The translations under genes and the position numbers were made by a program. Shown here in pieces: positions 24,585 through 36,289 of a DNA stretch of 64,000 bases. Source of the stretch: Microvelia longipes. Taxonomy: Eukaryota > Arthropoda > Insecta > Hemiptera > Veliidae. The DNA is taken from NCBI GenBank assembly GCA_018340805.1, contig JACMZG010001914.1:23970012-24034011 (forward strand), read 5' to 3'. The notes under the pieces were generated by a model, which was given only the letters and a program-made list of their open reading frames with translations, was not told the DNA's origin and ran no database searches. Position 1 is the stretch's first letter. Every line of letters begins with the position of its first letter.

Positions 24585-24650
24585 AAGTCAAGGTCTAAAG
24601 GATCAAGGTCAACAAAGATTCAAGGTTAACAAAGGTCAAGGTTACCTTTT
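24585..24650. repeat. Short simple repeat (aaggtcaa)n
   Basis: Several tandem variants of caaggtcaa/aaggttaac. Confidence 0.65.
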
Positions 24651-24849
24651 TTTTTTTGTTTTTTTTTCTTCGCAAAAATAATTTTTCAAATAACTTTGTT
24701 TAAATTAATAAAAACATTACATACGAATTACATCATTCGACGCAGAAATTTCATGCTAAACACAAATATCATGGTTTAAACATGATAAAATACATGTACA
24801 ATGAGGTAAAAAGATCAAATATCCCGGAACTTTCAACATCAAGGATAGC

Positions 24850-25062
24850 TAGATATCCCCCGGTGTGGCTTATACATTATATAAAATATCCACGGGGTGT
24901 ATATACATCATATAAAATATCCCCCGGGGTGCTTTGCAAAATATTAAATATCCCCCGGGTGCTATGCATATTATAAAATGATTCCCGGGTGCTTTACATA
25001 AATAATAATATTCCCCGGGGTGCTTATGTAAAACATCAAATATTCCCCCGGTGTGCTTATAC
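24850..25062. repeat. Minisatellite, about 36-bp period, with CCCCGGGG cores
   Basis: Six to seven units of aaatatcccccggggtgctt followed by an AT-rich half. The GC-rich palindromic core is the most conserved part of each unit. Confidence 0.8.
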
Positions 25063-25494
25063 ATTGCAATTGACTTGCATTAAATAATAAATAATAACAA
25101 GAAAATTTAAAGACATCATACTGAAACATTTATTTCATTAAAACAGACATTAAGATGATATAGTCAGATTATAGTTCGATTTTGTTCATCATCATTCATC
25201 ATCAATTTACTTCTTCTGATTACTAAAATTAAATAAATTATTTTAACAAGATAAATAAAATTTATTACCTGTCACATACTATTGTTCGATTACAAGGCCT
25301 TTTTATTGGGGGACTGCTTATATGACAGTATGGGAAACACTTTGATGTTTTTATGCTGTCCATACTCTTCTATCGTCACTGTTTGTCAATGCAACTTTTC
25401 GGTCCTTTAAGGTAAAACAATTGAAGTAGTGAGATATGTTCCGCCACTGCCCACCCCCCTCCCCGCCCCTGGGGCAGAATTTTTCGGTAAAATT

Positions 25495-25615
25495 TTTTGG
25501 TGAATTTTTTTTTTGTTTAAAAATTTTTTTTTGTTTAAATTTTTTTTTGAAAAAATTTTTTTTTTTTTTGAAAATTTTTTTTGTTTAAATTTTTTGTTTA
25601 AATTTAATTTTTAAC
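25495..25615. repeat. Poly(T)-rich low-complexity tract
   Basis: Long T runs separated by gtttaaa and gaaaaaa. Confidence 0.9.
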
Positions 25616-26225
25616 AGGGAAGGAAAATTTTTAGAGTATATGTTTATGAGACATTCTATCTTACTTTTTCAAAAGCTTTCAATTGATGTAATTATCAGGT
25701 ACCCCCCCAGGGTCGATAGAAAATGTTACGAAAAAATTTTAAATGTTCTAGATGTAAAATTTAATTTCAAGACGATCTGTCATCTCAGAATTTTGAATTT
25801 CCGCTTACTTCCGGTTGATATTTGGGTTTAAAAGAACAAAGCCTCTCTGTAGGCCTCCAGAGCAACACCACAAGCCCACCTTAATAGGAAAAAGATAGAG
25901 AATTAAAAGTTACATATATATCACTAAAAAAACTAATACATTAAAAGAATTATGGCTGTGAAAATCATCATCTTGTCTGTGTGATTTTTAAATCTTTGCG
26001 AATATAAGTATCAATCCATTTTTGATTATATAAAGTAAAATATTTGCTCATGACATGCTGACAACATGCCTAGTGCATGCACATGACATGTAAAATTAGT
26101 ATAAAAAACATTAAATAACAACATTTATTAAATAAAACAGTTATTTCCATTTAACTTGTTATTTATAATCATTTCATGGTCTGTAGCCGACATACATACA
26201 GACATTATCGCAACCAACCATTCAT

Positions 26226-26362
26226 TTAGAAATCAGATAATATTTCTTCCAAGTTCAAATTTATCATTTCTATTGTCTTCTTCCAATACTCATTTTGTTG
26301 CCATGATCTTGTCTTCTCATCAAAATCTGGTATTGTTTCTTTCAATACCTGCCTTATTTCAT
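26226..26362 (-). CDS. Unrecognised gene, terminal coding exon
   Basis: On the minus strand this exon follows a good acceptor (attactttcag, 26,363-26,373) only 43 bp after the donor of exon copy 1. It completes a split GAT codon, then reads EIRQVLKETIPDFDEKTRSW, then QQNEYWKKTIEMINLNLEEI and LSDF with TAA at 26,226. The 44 codons are free of stops and homopolymer damage. An AATAAA lies about 100 nt downstream (26,124-26,129, minus). The product would be a small charged helical protein of about 116 residues when joined to an upstream exon. I recognise no domain and no signal peptide. The exact phase match to the upstream exon is the main support. Confidence 0.6.
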
Positions 26363-26405
26363 CTGAAAGTAATATTAAATAAGATTAATAATTAAAATAT
26401 CTTAC

Positions 26406-26620
26406 CGAAGACATTAATTTCATCTTCTTCCAAGTACTCCAACAGTAATTGGTTTTTTGATATCCACATGCTCCTTGATGTGATAATTTCCAATCATTTA
26501 CTACTTTCTTTTTTCGTCTTCTATCTGTTTCTCTATTGCTTTGTTCCCATCTACATTGGCATCAATAGAATTATTGTTCAATTTAGACAAGTTTGAAATC
26601 ATAATGTGATATAAAGACAT
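26406..26620 (-). CDS. Unrecognised gene, ATG exon copy 1 of 5 (nearest the terminal exon)
   Basis: By comparison of the five copies, the exon is about 214 bp. It opens with ATG (26,618-26,620) preceded by an in-frame stop, encodes MSLYHIMISNLSKLNNNSID, then an acidic Lys/Glu-rich stretch and NQLLLEYLEEDEINVF. It ends in phase 1 at a strong donor (gtaag, 26,401-26,405). As written, copy 1 has homopolymer-length changes against the other copies (a +2/-2 pair near 26,490-26,515 and +1 near 26,455) that break its frame. Similar one-base indels pepper the introns, which suggests unpolished long-read sequence more than decay. There is no acceptor between the in-frame stop and ATG, so it reads as a first coding exon. 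Confidence 0.5.
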
Positions 26621-27105
26621 TTTAAAAATGAATTAATTCATCAAGTATCTTCTTTGTATAATATATATATATGTTCTTAACCAAACATTATGATTGTGTG
26701 TGTGTGTAATGAGTGTATATAGTTTATTATGTGTGTATTAAAATATTTATCAAGTAATTTTTTAGTGGCGTATAGAATATTTTTGGTAAATTTTCCTTTT
26801 ATAAGTAGCATATTGACTTTTTTTTTATAATTTTCATTTTGTTTTATAATATTCTTTTTATTGTGTGTGTGTAATGAGTGTATATTGGTTTTTATATGTG
26901 TGTATTAATGCGTATATAAATATTATTCAAGTAAATTTGTTAAATTTTTCTTTTGTACGTAGCTATTGAATATTTTTTTCATTTCAAGTGTCATCAAAAT
27001 ATTATTTGATAAATTTCTATTTATAAGTAGCGTATTGATACTTTTTTTAGTGTTTGTATTGAATATTTTTACTTTTAAATGAATTATAATTAAAATGTAT
27101 CTTAC

Positions 27106-27325
27106 CGAAAGACAGTTAATTTCATCTTCTTCCAAGTACTCCCAAACAGTAATTGGTTTTTATATCTACATTTGCTCCTGTGATTGATAAATTATCCATA
27201 ATCATTTACTACTTCTTTTCGTTCTTCTATCTGTTTCTCTATTGCTTTGTTCCCATCTACATTGGCATCAATAGAATTATTGTTCAATTAGACAAGTTTG
27301 AAATCATAATGTGATATAATGACAT
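27106..27325 (-). CDS. Unrecognised gene, ATG exon copy 2 (frame-disrupted as assembled)
   Basis: Same exon as 26,406-26,620 with donor at 27,101-27,105 and start at 27,323-27,325. Several one-base indels interrupt the frame. It is followed by an intron of about 490 bp of AT- and GT-rich sequence before the next unit. Confidence 0.4.
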
Positions 27326-27830
27326 TTTAAAAAATGAATTTAATTCATCAAGTATCTTCTTTGTATAATATATATATGTGTGCGCATGTTTCTTAACCAA
27401 ACATTATGATTGTGTGTGTGTGTAATGAGTGTATATAGTTTATTATTGGTGTATTAAAAATATTTTATCAAGTAATTTTTTTAGTGGGCGTATAGAATAT
27501 TTTTTGGTAAATTTTCCTTTTATAAGTAGAATATTGACTTTTTTTTTTTTATAATTTATTTTGTTATTATATATTCTTTTATTGTGTGTGTGTAATGAGT
27601 GTATATGGTTTTTATATGTGTATTAATGCGTATATAAATTATTATTCAAGTAATTTTCAATATTTGTTAAATTTTTCTTTTGTACGTAGCTTATTGAATA
27701 TTTTTAATTTCAAGTGTCATAAAATATTATTTATTAATTTCGTATTTATTAAGTGCTATGGGATTACTTTTTTTAGTGTTGTATTGATAATTTTTACTTT
27801 TAATAGGAATAATAATTAAAATATCTTAGC

Positions 27831-28049
27831 CGAAGACATTAATTTATCTTCTTCCAGTTACTCAAAACAGTAATTGGTTTTTGATATCTACATGCTCCTT
27901 TATGTGATAATTCCATAATCATTTACTACTTTTCTTTTCGTCTTCTATTGTTTCTCTAATTGCTTTGTTCCCATCGTACATTGGGCATAAATAGAATTAT
28001 TGTGTCAATTTAGACAAGTTTGAAAATCATAATGTGATATAATTGACAT
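27831..28049 (-). CDS. Unrecognised gene, ATG exon copy 3 (frame-disrupted as assembled)
   Basis: Third unit. The donor is altered by one base (gctaag in place of gtaag on the minus strand) and the exon has several indels against the other copies. Confidence 0.38.
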
Positions 28050-28573
28050 TTTAAAGATGAATTAATTCATCAGTATCTTCTTTGTTAATATATTATATAT
28101 GTGGCGATGTTTCTTAACCAAACCATTTGTGGTGTTGTGTGTGTGTGTCGTAATGAGTGTATATTAGTTTATTATGTGTGTATTAAAATATTTATCAAGT
28201 AAGGTTTTAATTTTAAGTAGGGTATAGAATATTTTTGGTAATTTTCCTTTTATAAGGTAGCATATTGACTTGTTTTTTTTTTTGGTTAGAAATTTTTCAT
28301 TTTTTATATACATTCTTTTTATTAGTGTGTGTAATAGTTGTATATGGTTTGTTATATGTGGTATTAATGCGTATATAAATATTATTCAGTAATTTTTCAA
28401 TATTTGTTAAATTTTTTTTTGTTACGTAGCTTATTGGATTTTTTTCATTTCAAGTGTCATAAAAATTATTTGATAAATTTCTTATTTATTTAAGTGCGTA
28501 TTGATTACTTTTTTTAGTGTTGTATTTCCAATATGGTTTTTACTTTAAATAAGAATAGAATTAAAATTCTTAC

Positions 28574-28786
28574 CGAAGACATTATTTCATGCTTCTTCAA
28601 GTACTCCAACAGTAATTGGTTTTTGATATCTACATGCTCCTTTGATGTGATAATTTCCATAATCATTTACTACTTTCTTTTCGTCTTCTATCTGTTTCTC
28701 TATTGCTTTGTTCATCTACATTGGCTCAATAGAATTATTGCTCAATTTTAGACAAGTTTGAAAATCATAATGTGATATAATGACAT
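28574..28786 (-). CDS. Unrecognised gene, ATG exon copy 4 (frame-disrupted as assembled)
   Basis: Fourth unit. Donor gtaag intact (28,569-28,573), start at 28,784-28,786. The central Lys/Glu-rich part agrees with the inferred common frame, while one-base indels remain elsewhere. Confidence 0.4.
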
Positions 28787-29288
28787 TTTAAAAATGAATT
28801 AATTCATTCAAGTATCTTCTTTGTATAATAATATATATGTGTTTCTTAACCAAAAATTATATGTGTTGTGTGTGTGTTAATGAGTGTATATGTTATTATG
28901 TGTGTATTAAAATATTTATCAAGTAATTTTTTATTTTTTAGTGGCGTATAGAATATTTTTGGTAAATTTTCCTTTATAAGTAGCATATTGACTTTTTTTT
29001 TTTATAAATTTTCATTTTGTTTATTATTATTCTTTTTATTGTGTGTATGAGTGTATATGGTTTTTATTATGGTATTAATGCGATATAATTATTATTCAAG
29101 TAATTTTTCAATGTTTTGTTAATTTTTCTTTTTACCGTAAGCTTAATTGAAATTTTTTCATTTCAAGTGTCATAAAATATTTATTTGATAAATTTCTTAT
29201 TTATAAGTAGCTATTTGATGTACTTTTTTTAGTGTTGTTATTGAATATTTTTTACTTTTAAATAAGGAATAAAATTAAAATATCTTAC

Positions 29289-29485
29289 GAAGACATTAAA
29301 TTTCATCTTCTTCCCAATGTACTCCAACAGTAATGGTTGTTGATATCACATGTCCTTGATGTGATAAATTTCCATAATCATTTAAACTACTTTCTTTTCG
29401 TCTCTATCTGTTTCTCTATTGCTTTGTTCCATCTACATTGGCATCAATAGATTATTGTTCAATTTAGCAAGTTTGAAATCATAAT
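29289..29485 (-). pseudogene. Unrecognised gene, ATG exon copy 5, 5'-truncated
   Basis: Fifth copy. The match stops near 29,485, before the start codon, where unrelated sequence and then the hammerhead repeat begin. The array boundary is therefore inside this exon. Confidence 0.45.
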
Positions 29486-29539
29486 CTGTTATCAATGCAT
29501 TCACTCAGGTCACAGACGCTTGTAACGTATTCTTCTTTG

Positions 29540-29999
29540 TATCATTTGTACTACCGAGTTTTGCAAACAATGAATAGTTGACACAATTTAATTGTGCGAG
29601 AGACACCAAGGAAATGTAACAAGCAAAATGCATTGCTACATCTGGGAACTGTTCCATCATTCGACATTCGTCATACTTGATGGCTCGACATAATGTCATG
29701 TCCCACTCTGTTTCGTTACGTCTAACTCATCAGGGCGCCGACAGAGCCTGAACTCACTCTGACCTTCAATTAATTCCTAAGAATACAATATGAAGTACTT
29801 ACCAGAGACGAGCGGTGCTCTCTACCGCCATCATGCATGCCAAGCAAAACATATATCATTTGATACTACCGAGTTTTGCAAAACATGAATAGTTGACACA
29901 AGGAAATGTAGCAAGCAAAATGCAATGCTACATCTGGGAACTGTTCATCATTCGACATTCGTCATACTGATGGCTCGACATAATGTCATGTCATGTCAT
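29540..29999 (-). repeat. Hammerhead-bearing tandem repeat, copy B (about 1.5 units, 315-bp period)
   Basis: The word ctaccgagttttgcaaa occurs at 29,551 and 29,866. The blocks caaggaaatgta.caagcaaaatg, catctgggaactgtt and ggctcgacataatgtcatg occur twice in order. The second repetition stops just before the ribozyme core. It is homologous over its full length to the element in the desaturase intron, in opposite orientation. Confidence 0.8.
29705..29747 (-). ncRNA. Candidate hammerhead ribozyme (type III topology), copy B
   Basis: Minus strand: GTC at 29,742-29,740, CTGATGA at 29,733-29,727, GAAA at 29,714-29,711. Helix II is GTTA/TAAC with a GACG loop, helix III is GCTCTG/CAGAGT, and the helix I segment is again GGCGCC (29,734-29,739). 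Every core and stem base is identical to copy A although flanking sequence has diverged, which suggests either a recent common source or selection on the fold. Confidence 0.72.
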
Positions 30000-30840
30000 A
30001 CATTACCATAAGTCCATAGACATCTTTGCTGTATAGTTACATATCTTTCACCATGTCTACTATATCTTTACTTGTAACGCCTTCTTTTCCGAATTTATAA
30101 ATACAAGCTGAATAGTTTGAAGTTTATACTCACGGTTACCATGAGTGAGACGGCTTTCACAGCTTCTTTTAAATTCATACTTGATGTCTCTTTTAATTGT
30201 TAACAGTGCTGACAAAACTAAAAGTCAGAAGAGGACCTTGCTTGAGGTCAAAAAAATTATTGAGATTCTCCCTCATTTCAGCTAGTTTTTCAGTGAACCG
30301 TAGTGCTTAGAAGGTTTTTTTTTACTAATGATTTTCTTATTAGAGGGAAACATTTATCATGAATGTCCTTTAATGTTTATGTCCTTTAATGTTAATGTTG
30401 CTTTCTAAAAATAAATTCTCCAATCTTCTAGCGTTAGTTCCGTGTTAAACTTCTGTATTTTATCCTGTTACTGGTCTAATGTTTAAAAGCAAAAATGCAT
30501 TCAAAAGTTATTGAAAAGAAAAAGTTGATAATTGTATAATATTTTTCCAAATAGCTTTTGACAATATTTTACTATCAGCCTTCGATCATATTTCTTCGAT
30601 ATTGTCTGAACTTTATTTATTTAATGTTGACATGCACTTTATTTATTTGTATGTATTTAAATTGTTTGATGTTGTTATGCAACTTATTTATATTAGGTGT
30701 ATATTTTATTTATTTTTTGTTAATATGTAGTTTTTAATTTCGGTGTTGATACGCAATATTTTAATGTTGTCTAAAACCAATGAATATCTTGTCACAACAA
30801 TTAGTTAATGCCTTTTATGTAGAATTTATATTTTAATCTA
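30000..30840. other. No gene seen
   Basis: AT-rich DNA with repeated aatgttgatatgcaattta-like words (30,600-30,760), possibly a weak degenerate tandem repeat. Confidence 0.35.
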
Positions 30841-30844
30841 GACA

Positions 30845-31015
30845 CAAAGTAAAACAGAACTGAATTGAGAATTGAACAGAACAGAACAAAACAGCATAGA
30901 ACAGAGCAAAATGAACAAAAGAAGCAGAACTGAACATAGCAGAAATGAACAGAGCCAAAACAGTATAAAACAGAATAGAATAGAAAAGACAAAACAGATT
31001 AGAAACAGAATATTA
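30845..31015. repeat. Purine-rich degenerate repeat (gaacagaacaaaa)n
   Basis: About 170 bp of variants of agaacagaacaaaacag on the plus strand. It gives low-complexity open frames in several phases that are not genes. Confidence 0.75.
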
Positions 31016-31515
31016 AGGACTTTTAAACTTTTAAAGGACAACAACTTAATAATTATTAATTTAAACAAGTTTTTTTCCAAAATTAATAACTACTTTGTTC
31101 TATTTTTTCGTTGTTTTTCTCTTAAAAATTTTTCTTTCATTCCATAGCGTTAAGTGGAGGGTAGAGGATAAGAAATAGATAGGTATAAGATATCTCACTA
31201 ATCTCTCCAAGCTATTACGTAATGGTTAATATCTTAATGGGAACGTTATAGTTTGAATTAGTAACGATAGGAGCGCTGGTTAATCCAGTGATAAACGTTT
31301 AGGGGCAGACTGAAGGGGCAGATGGTCAGACATTATAAAGATATTATGAACTAACTCTTCATATCTTTGCTAATTACTTCATTTTAGTCCAGTCTTGTTT
31401 ATATCACGTCTTCTTTATAATTAACATTTGTCGCCTTTAGAATTATATTAATAATGGCGCCAACTTTTATATTTACATCTTACATTGCATTATTTAAAAA
31501 GCGGTTAATAATTAA

Positions 31516-31518
<3 letters not shown>

Positions 31519-31590
<72 letters not shown>
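31519..31590. repeat. (TA)n microsatellite
   Basis: Pure alternating TA of about 70 bp. Confidence 0.9.
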
Positions 31591-31595
<5 letters not shown>

Positions 31596-32089
31596 TTATA
31601 TTTATGTACACAAATTTAATTTATAATGATTTAAAAATATTAATTTGTTTTAGTGGTAGAACAAGAATTTATTATTAAGATCTTTTAATTGAAAATTTCC
31701 CATCTATGATATAAATTTTGTATTTTTAAATTTGAAACCGAAGAATGAGAAAAGCAAGTATGTTACTTCGAGAAAAGGATTATATATTTTAATTTCAAAA
31801 TATAAAAACTGAAGCTTGCTTCTTCAATTAAATCGTTTTATCGAGAATTTTTTACTGATATTGGCCAGAGATTTTATGTTTTTAAAATACGTAACAAATA
31901 TGTAATTATGTTTTACGTAGGTTTTATAATTTATAAAATATTTTTATCATTGAAGTTAATTCCTTCGCACAACACTCAATATTTATCTCTACGGAAATAT
32001 GTTCATGAATATGTTTAATGAAGGCATTTAATTTGTATCAAAAAATTGTTTTTAACTTATACATAGATATATACTAGAAGGGGCATAGC

Positions 32090-32335
32090 CTATATTATTA
32101 CAATAAGAGCCCTGAAACATCTTTTTGGGGCTCTCAGGAGCTCTGTATAACCTCGTTGAAACCTCCTCCTAATGTAAGTTAAGGTTATAATAAATCAATT
32201 GTTTTCGTCTTCCCGCACATTGTTTTTGTGTTGATTTGTATTTTAAACGTTCTACTATATAAGTTATTGTAATTGTCTACTGATAAGTTTATTTTTTTCT
32301 AAGCGAAGCGGTCAGATTACTTTTTCAATGTTTCA
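32090..32335 (-). repeat. Dispersed repeat R, copy 2
   Basis: Reverse complement of the repeat at 13,760-14,010. The block gcgaagcggtcagattac followed by ttttcaatgtttcaaaat (32,302-32,341) recurs near 61,452-61,489, giving a third, shorter copy. Confidence 0.6.
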
Positions 32336-32382
32336 AAATTTAACCTAAATCCCTCTGGTAATATATCTCTATTTGCCCAAGA

Positions 32383-33097
32383 GCCGGACCTGGAAAAATG
32401 TGACTCATTTTGATTTACTTCAAACCATTTTTTCTTAAAATATACCTTCCTTAAATTATGAAAAAAAAACTTAGTCTGTCTATTCAGAGTGAAGCCCTTC
32501 ATATGATTACACCTGATCAAAATTTTAGAAAATAGCTCAAATTTAAGTTTTCTTGAAATAAGTGGTTCCCTGTGGGTCGCGTGCGAAACATAAAGAGAAC
32601 ATTTTTTAAAGCTGATAAAATGTTCTATAAAACGAGTGTTAAATCATCAAATTTGGATAACTCCAACCAAAGTTATGGCTCTTTCAAAAACAATGAAACA
32701 ATGGTTAATTTATGCAAAGACAGGGAATTTCTTTTGAATTTTTTTGACCATTTGGAATTGAAATTCTTTTTGTGCATTTATTTTGCTATTTAACAAATGT
32801 CATAACTTTAGTTGTATTTATCCGATTTTGACGAAAAACACTCGTTTTATAGGAAATTTTATCAGCTTTTAAAAAAAAATATTTTCATGTTTTGCACACA
32901 ACCTACAGGGAACCACTTATTACAAGAAAACTGGAATTTATGCGATTTTCTAATATTTTAAGCGAGCGCAATTCATATTAAGGTCTCCACTCTGGATAGG
33001 CAGACTATGCTTTTCCTTCATAATTTAAGGTATATTTTCAGAAAAATTTGGTTTGAAGTAGTACAAAATGAGTCACATTTTTAGGCCTGGCTGTTGG
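32383..33097. mobile_element. Long foldback element, about 715 bp
   Basis: Arms of roughly 250 bp. gaaaaatgtgactcatttt (32,393-32,411) faces aaaatgagtcacattttta near 33,064-33,082. agtggttccctgtgggt (32,561-32,577) faces acctacagggaaccact, and aaaacgagtgtt faces aacactcgtttt. The centre is about 200 bp. No transposase frame. Confidence 0.75.
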
Positions 33098-34364
33098 ACT
33101 AGATGATTTTATAGCTAAAAATCATTACCGACGCCATATTTCTTTTACTTTATTATTCATCAGAAAAATAATGACGTCATACTGAATCATTTCTCCCGAG
33201 GACCATTTAGTCCTAAAAATTGTATACTTAAATTAATAAATTTTAAAATTAAACCTTGAATTTAGAATATAAAACTCTACATCAAAAAGTTTTAATGCAA
33301 TTGAATAAACCGGGATTGCATATGCAAGTTATGTATTATCTTTGAATATTACATAATAAATATAATAAAATATGAAACTAGCTAAATAATTTTATGATTG
33401 CAATAAAAAATACATAAAATTTTTTATGACTAATGTAATAAAATTATAACTTCCATGAGTTTTTAAGGATTAACTCCGGATTCATTAAAAATTTAATTAT
33501 TTTGTTTATATTATATTTTTTTTTATTATTTATAGTTTTTATTATACTTTATTATAACTTAAACGTAATAAAAAAAAATCACAAAAAAGTTTTTATAACC
33601 AGTTTTTCCATTTTAAAAGCTTATAAAAGGTATATAATGGTTTATATATTTTAGCATATAAAATTCTAAGAGAAGTTTTTTTTTAAAAAAAGGTTATTTA
33701 ATACTTTTCACAATATCAGGTAAAACGTTGGGGGAGATTTGAAGATTGCATATATTGAAGAGATGGGACGTTGGAGATTTTCTAAATGGTTCAAATCTAG
33801 GTTAGGTTTAACTTGGCTATCGATTTGGTAGGTAACTATTAAAGAAAAGGTTTTGATGTATACACATTGATCACAACATTTGTATGCAATGCGGGTCTTA
33901 GTATAACTTTTAGATATCTTAAGGAGAATGTTCCTTCAAGTAACAAACCTTAAGAAAAGCTTTATATATTTCCTTTGAGAGCCTCTTACCACTCATATTG
34001 AATTCTTTTATCAAAACCAAAAAAAAGGATTTTCCTTTGGTATTACTATCGGAAAATAGGCTTTATTTCTTTAATGTAATCAAACAACCACAAAAAAACT
34101 CAATAAACGGTTTTAACAAACCCCTTTTAAAGTGAATTAAAAATAATTAAATTTACAGAAAGAAAAAAAAAACCTTTTACATGCTATCCTTTTAATTTTC
34201 AACACTATCTTGATTTTTTTTTGTAAAAAAAATAAACTTTAGGAATCGAATAACCTAAAAAGGATCGTATAACTGTTAGGTAAATTAAATTTTATAAAAA
34301 TAAATTCAAAACAATAAAGTTTTTGATAGTAATCAGTAATTTGAAACTTTTAGTGCATTACTGG

Positions 34365-34395
<31 letters not shown>

Positions 34396-34585
34396 GGTCC
34401 ATTTATCGTCCATTTAAGATCGCTTTAATTTAAATCTATGTTTACCGATCTTTTCATTTTATTCTCTGTTGATTTTATTTGTTCAAAAGCTATAACTCTT
34501 TAGGGTTTGTCAAAACACTTTGGCAGTTGTGATTAATTTAACATAAGTATTGAAATCTTTTATTAATGTCTACCAGGCAATTCAT
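33098..34585. other. No gene seen
   Basis: AT-rich, with a short (TA)n at 34,365-34,391. No exon or RNA gene recognised. Confidence 0.4.
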
Positions 34586-34589
34586 ATGG

Positions 34590-34770
34590 TATAAAATTCT
34601 GACGCGGTGGTCCGCATGTCGGGTGAATTTCCTTTTGAATGCGAGTTTCCGTGCTTAACAATCAATTTCTTGCTTAAGGTTCCGGTTTATGCTTTATAAC
34701 TTGAGCAGTTACTCAATTATCAAGCACTACTCGTAACTCAATTCTTCTGTATATTCAAAGGATATGCCAA
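34590..34770 (+). repeat. Single arm of the 341-792 foldback family
   Basis: aaaattctgacgcggtggtc followed by cgcatgtcgggtgaatttcc and ttgcttaaggttccggttta closely matches the left arm at 342-500. No matching opposite arm lies nearby, so it is a truncated or solo arm. Confidence 0.75.
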
Positions 34771-36285
34771 TACGTATATCCTGTCAGCGATTTTTTCCCA
34801 AAAGAAATTATCTAAAAAAGTGAAATAAGGAGGGGGAAAAAGTAAAATAAGGATTGAAAAAGTACTTTATGTAAGTGAACTTTAAAGAAAAGTCTAAGTA
34901 GAACTTAGTATAATATATCATGGCTGCAGATATCTGAAATGAATATCCCAACCATTTTCTGCAGTATATATTTACATATATATAGTATATAGGATTATTC
35001 CAGACATTAATCTTAATTTTTGTTTTTTTATTTTATATTTTTTTAAACAAGTTCTTTATTGGGAAAAGTATACACCGGAGCCATATTTTATTTATTGATT
35101 TGGGGTAATTTGTGCCTCTTTATTTTTATTTTATTTATTTATTTACTTATGTTGGTATGAAATTTGGTTATTTTTTGTGGGCGTAAGAGGGTTTGTTTGA
35201 GTTAAGGATAATTTACAATTTTTGGTTTGGGTATTTTATTTTATTTTTTTTTCGAATGCGAGAAACCGCTGTTTTTTTATTTTAGAATGCCAAAATGACG
35301 ATTCTACTCATTTGGCCCTGGTCTCATAGCTCTGCTGGATGTCAGTTGATAAATAACGCTAATATTACTGAGATCGTCATATATTACTGTGTTCGGATCG
35401 TTATTTGTGAAAATGCACTAATAATGGTAGCTGCTAATTTTAGGAAAGTCATTATCTCCCAAGGATGGGTATATAAAAGTCCGGTTTTGATATTTGATGA
35501 ACCAACGATTTTTTAAGGATCCAACAATTTATTAAGATTAGCTGACTGAAACACGATTACTCGGTGTCAAAATTATGCAGGAATAGAAGGAAATATATGC
35601 TTATCCGAGAATTCTTAGGTGAAAATAGAATTGTGGAAAAGAGAAGGAATATAGGATCCAAAGGTTTCAGGAAAACTGTGTGAGAGTATAAATCCAGGTG
35701 TGTGGGAACAAGTGGAAAATGGCCTTAAAGGTTTGAGGTTTGAATTTCGGAGGCAGTTTTATATAGTAAGGTTTTGCTGTGAGGAGATCGATATAGATGT
35801 GGTCTTCTGCTGGTGGTGCCCTGCTTTAATCCTACAGACAATCCTTTAAATTCGTCTTACCTTCTATCAATGCTCTCTTCTCTTTTTATTCTTTGCTGCT
35901 AGGAATTGCAGTGAATCGATACGACAATTCTCTAACCAGATAAATTCTCTTTTTTTGTACAGTTTATTCTATTCAGACATCTTTGTTTAGAAATGTTGTT
36001 AAGGATTGCTGATAAGGATTTCCTTTAGGATTGTAAAAGTTGATTGTTGTTGATCGGGAGAAAATCGGATGAAAACTTTTTTGCTTTAATACTTAACATT
36101 CTATATAAGTTTGAAAATTAGATTGAACACCGGGTTAAATCCCGATGTATAAGGCGTAAAATTTATGTCAACTCCACTCTTTCTCACATGATGGATTTAA
36201 CTATGGGTTGAAAACTGTAGCAAACCTCAAAAATGTTGTTGTGGAGTTGAATCCCCTTCAAATCGACTTATCCAATGTCTGTAAT
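34771..36285. other. No gene seen
   Basis: Mixed AT-rich sequence. The less AT-rich stretch at 35,290-35,510 gives one short open frame without recognisable content. Confidence 0.35.
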
Positions 36286-36289
36286 TAAA

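Larger units (their letters stand above)
26380..29485 (-). repeat. Tandem array of ~700-743 bp exon-plus-intron units (about 4.3 copies)
   Basis: Spacing between successive donors is 700, 725, 743 and 715 bp. Each unit holds a coding-like exon, an upstream (minus-strand) TATA-rich stretch about 30-60 bp before ATG, and an intron made of two or three related sub-blocks (gtgtgtgtaatgagtgtata, then a stretch ending in a gtagc/ttgact-like word). Indels at homopolymers are frequent throughout the array but not in the terminal exon. Confidence 0.85.

Noticed and set aside
30801..31147. Open frames rich in Cys/Phe or Asn/Glu in the purine-rich repeat
   Set aside because: Low-complexity translation of a degenerate simple repeat, open in several phases on both strands.
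31454..31678. Open frame starting MAPTFIFTSYIALF
   Set aside because: More than a third of it is a TA-repeat translation, with no homology recognised and no splice evidence.
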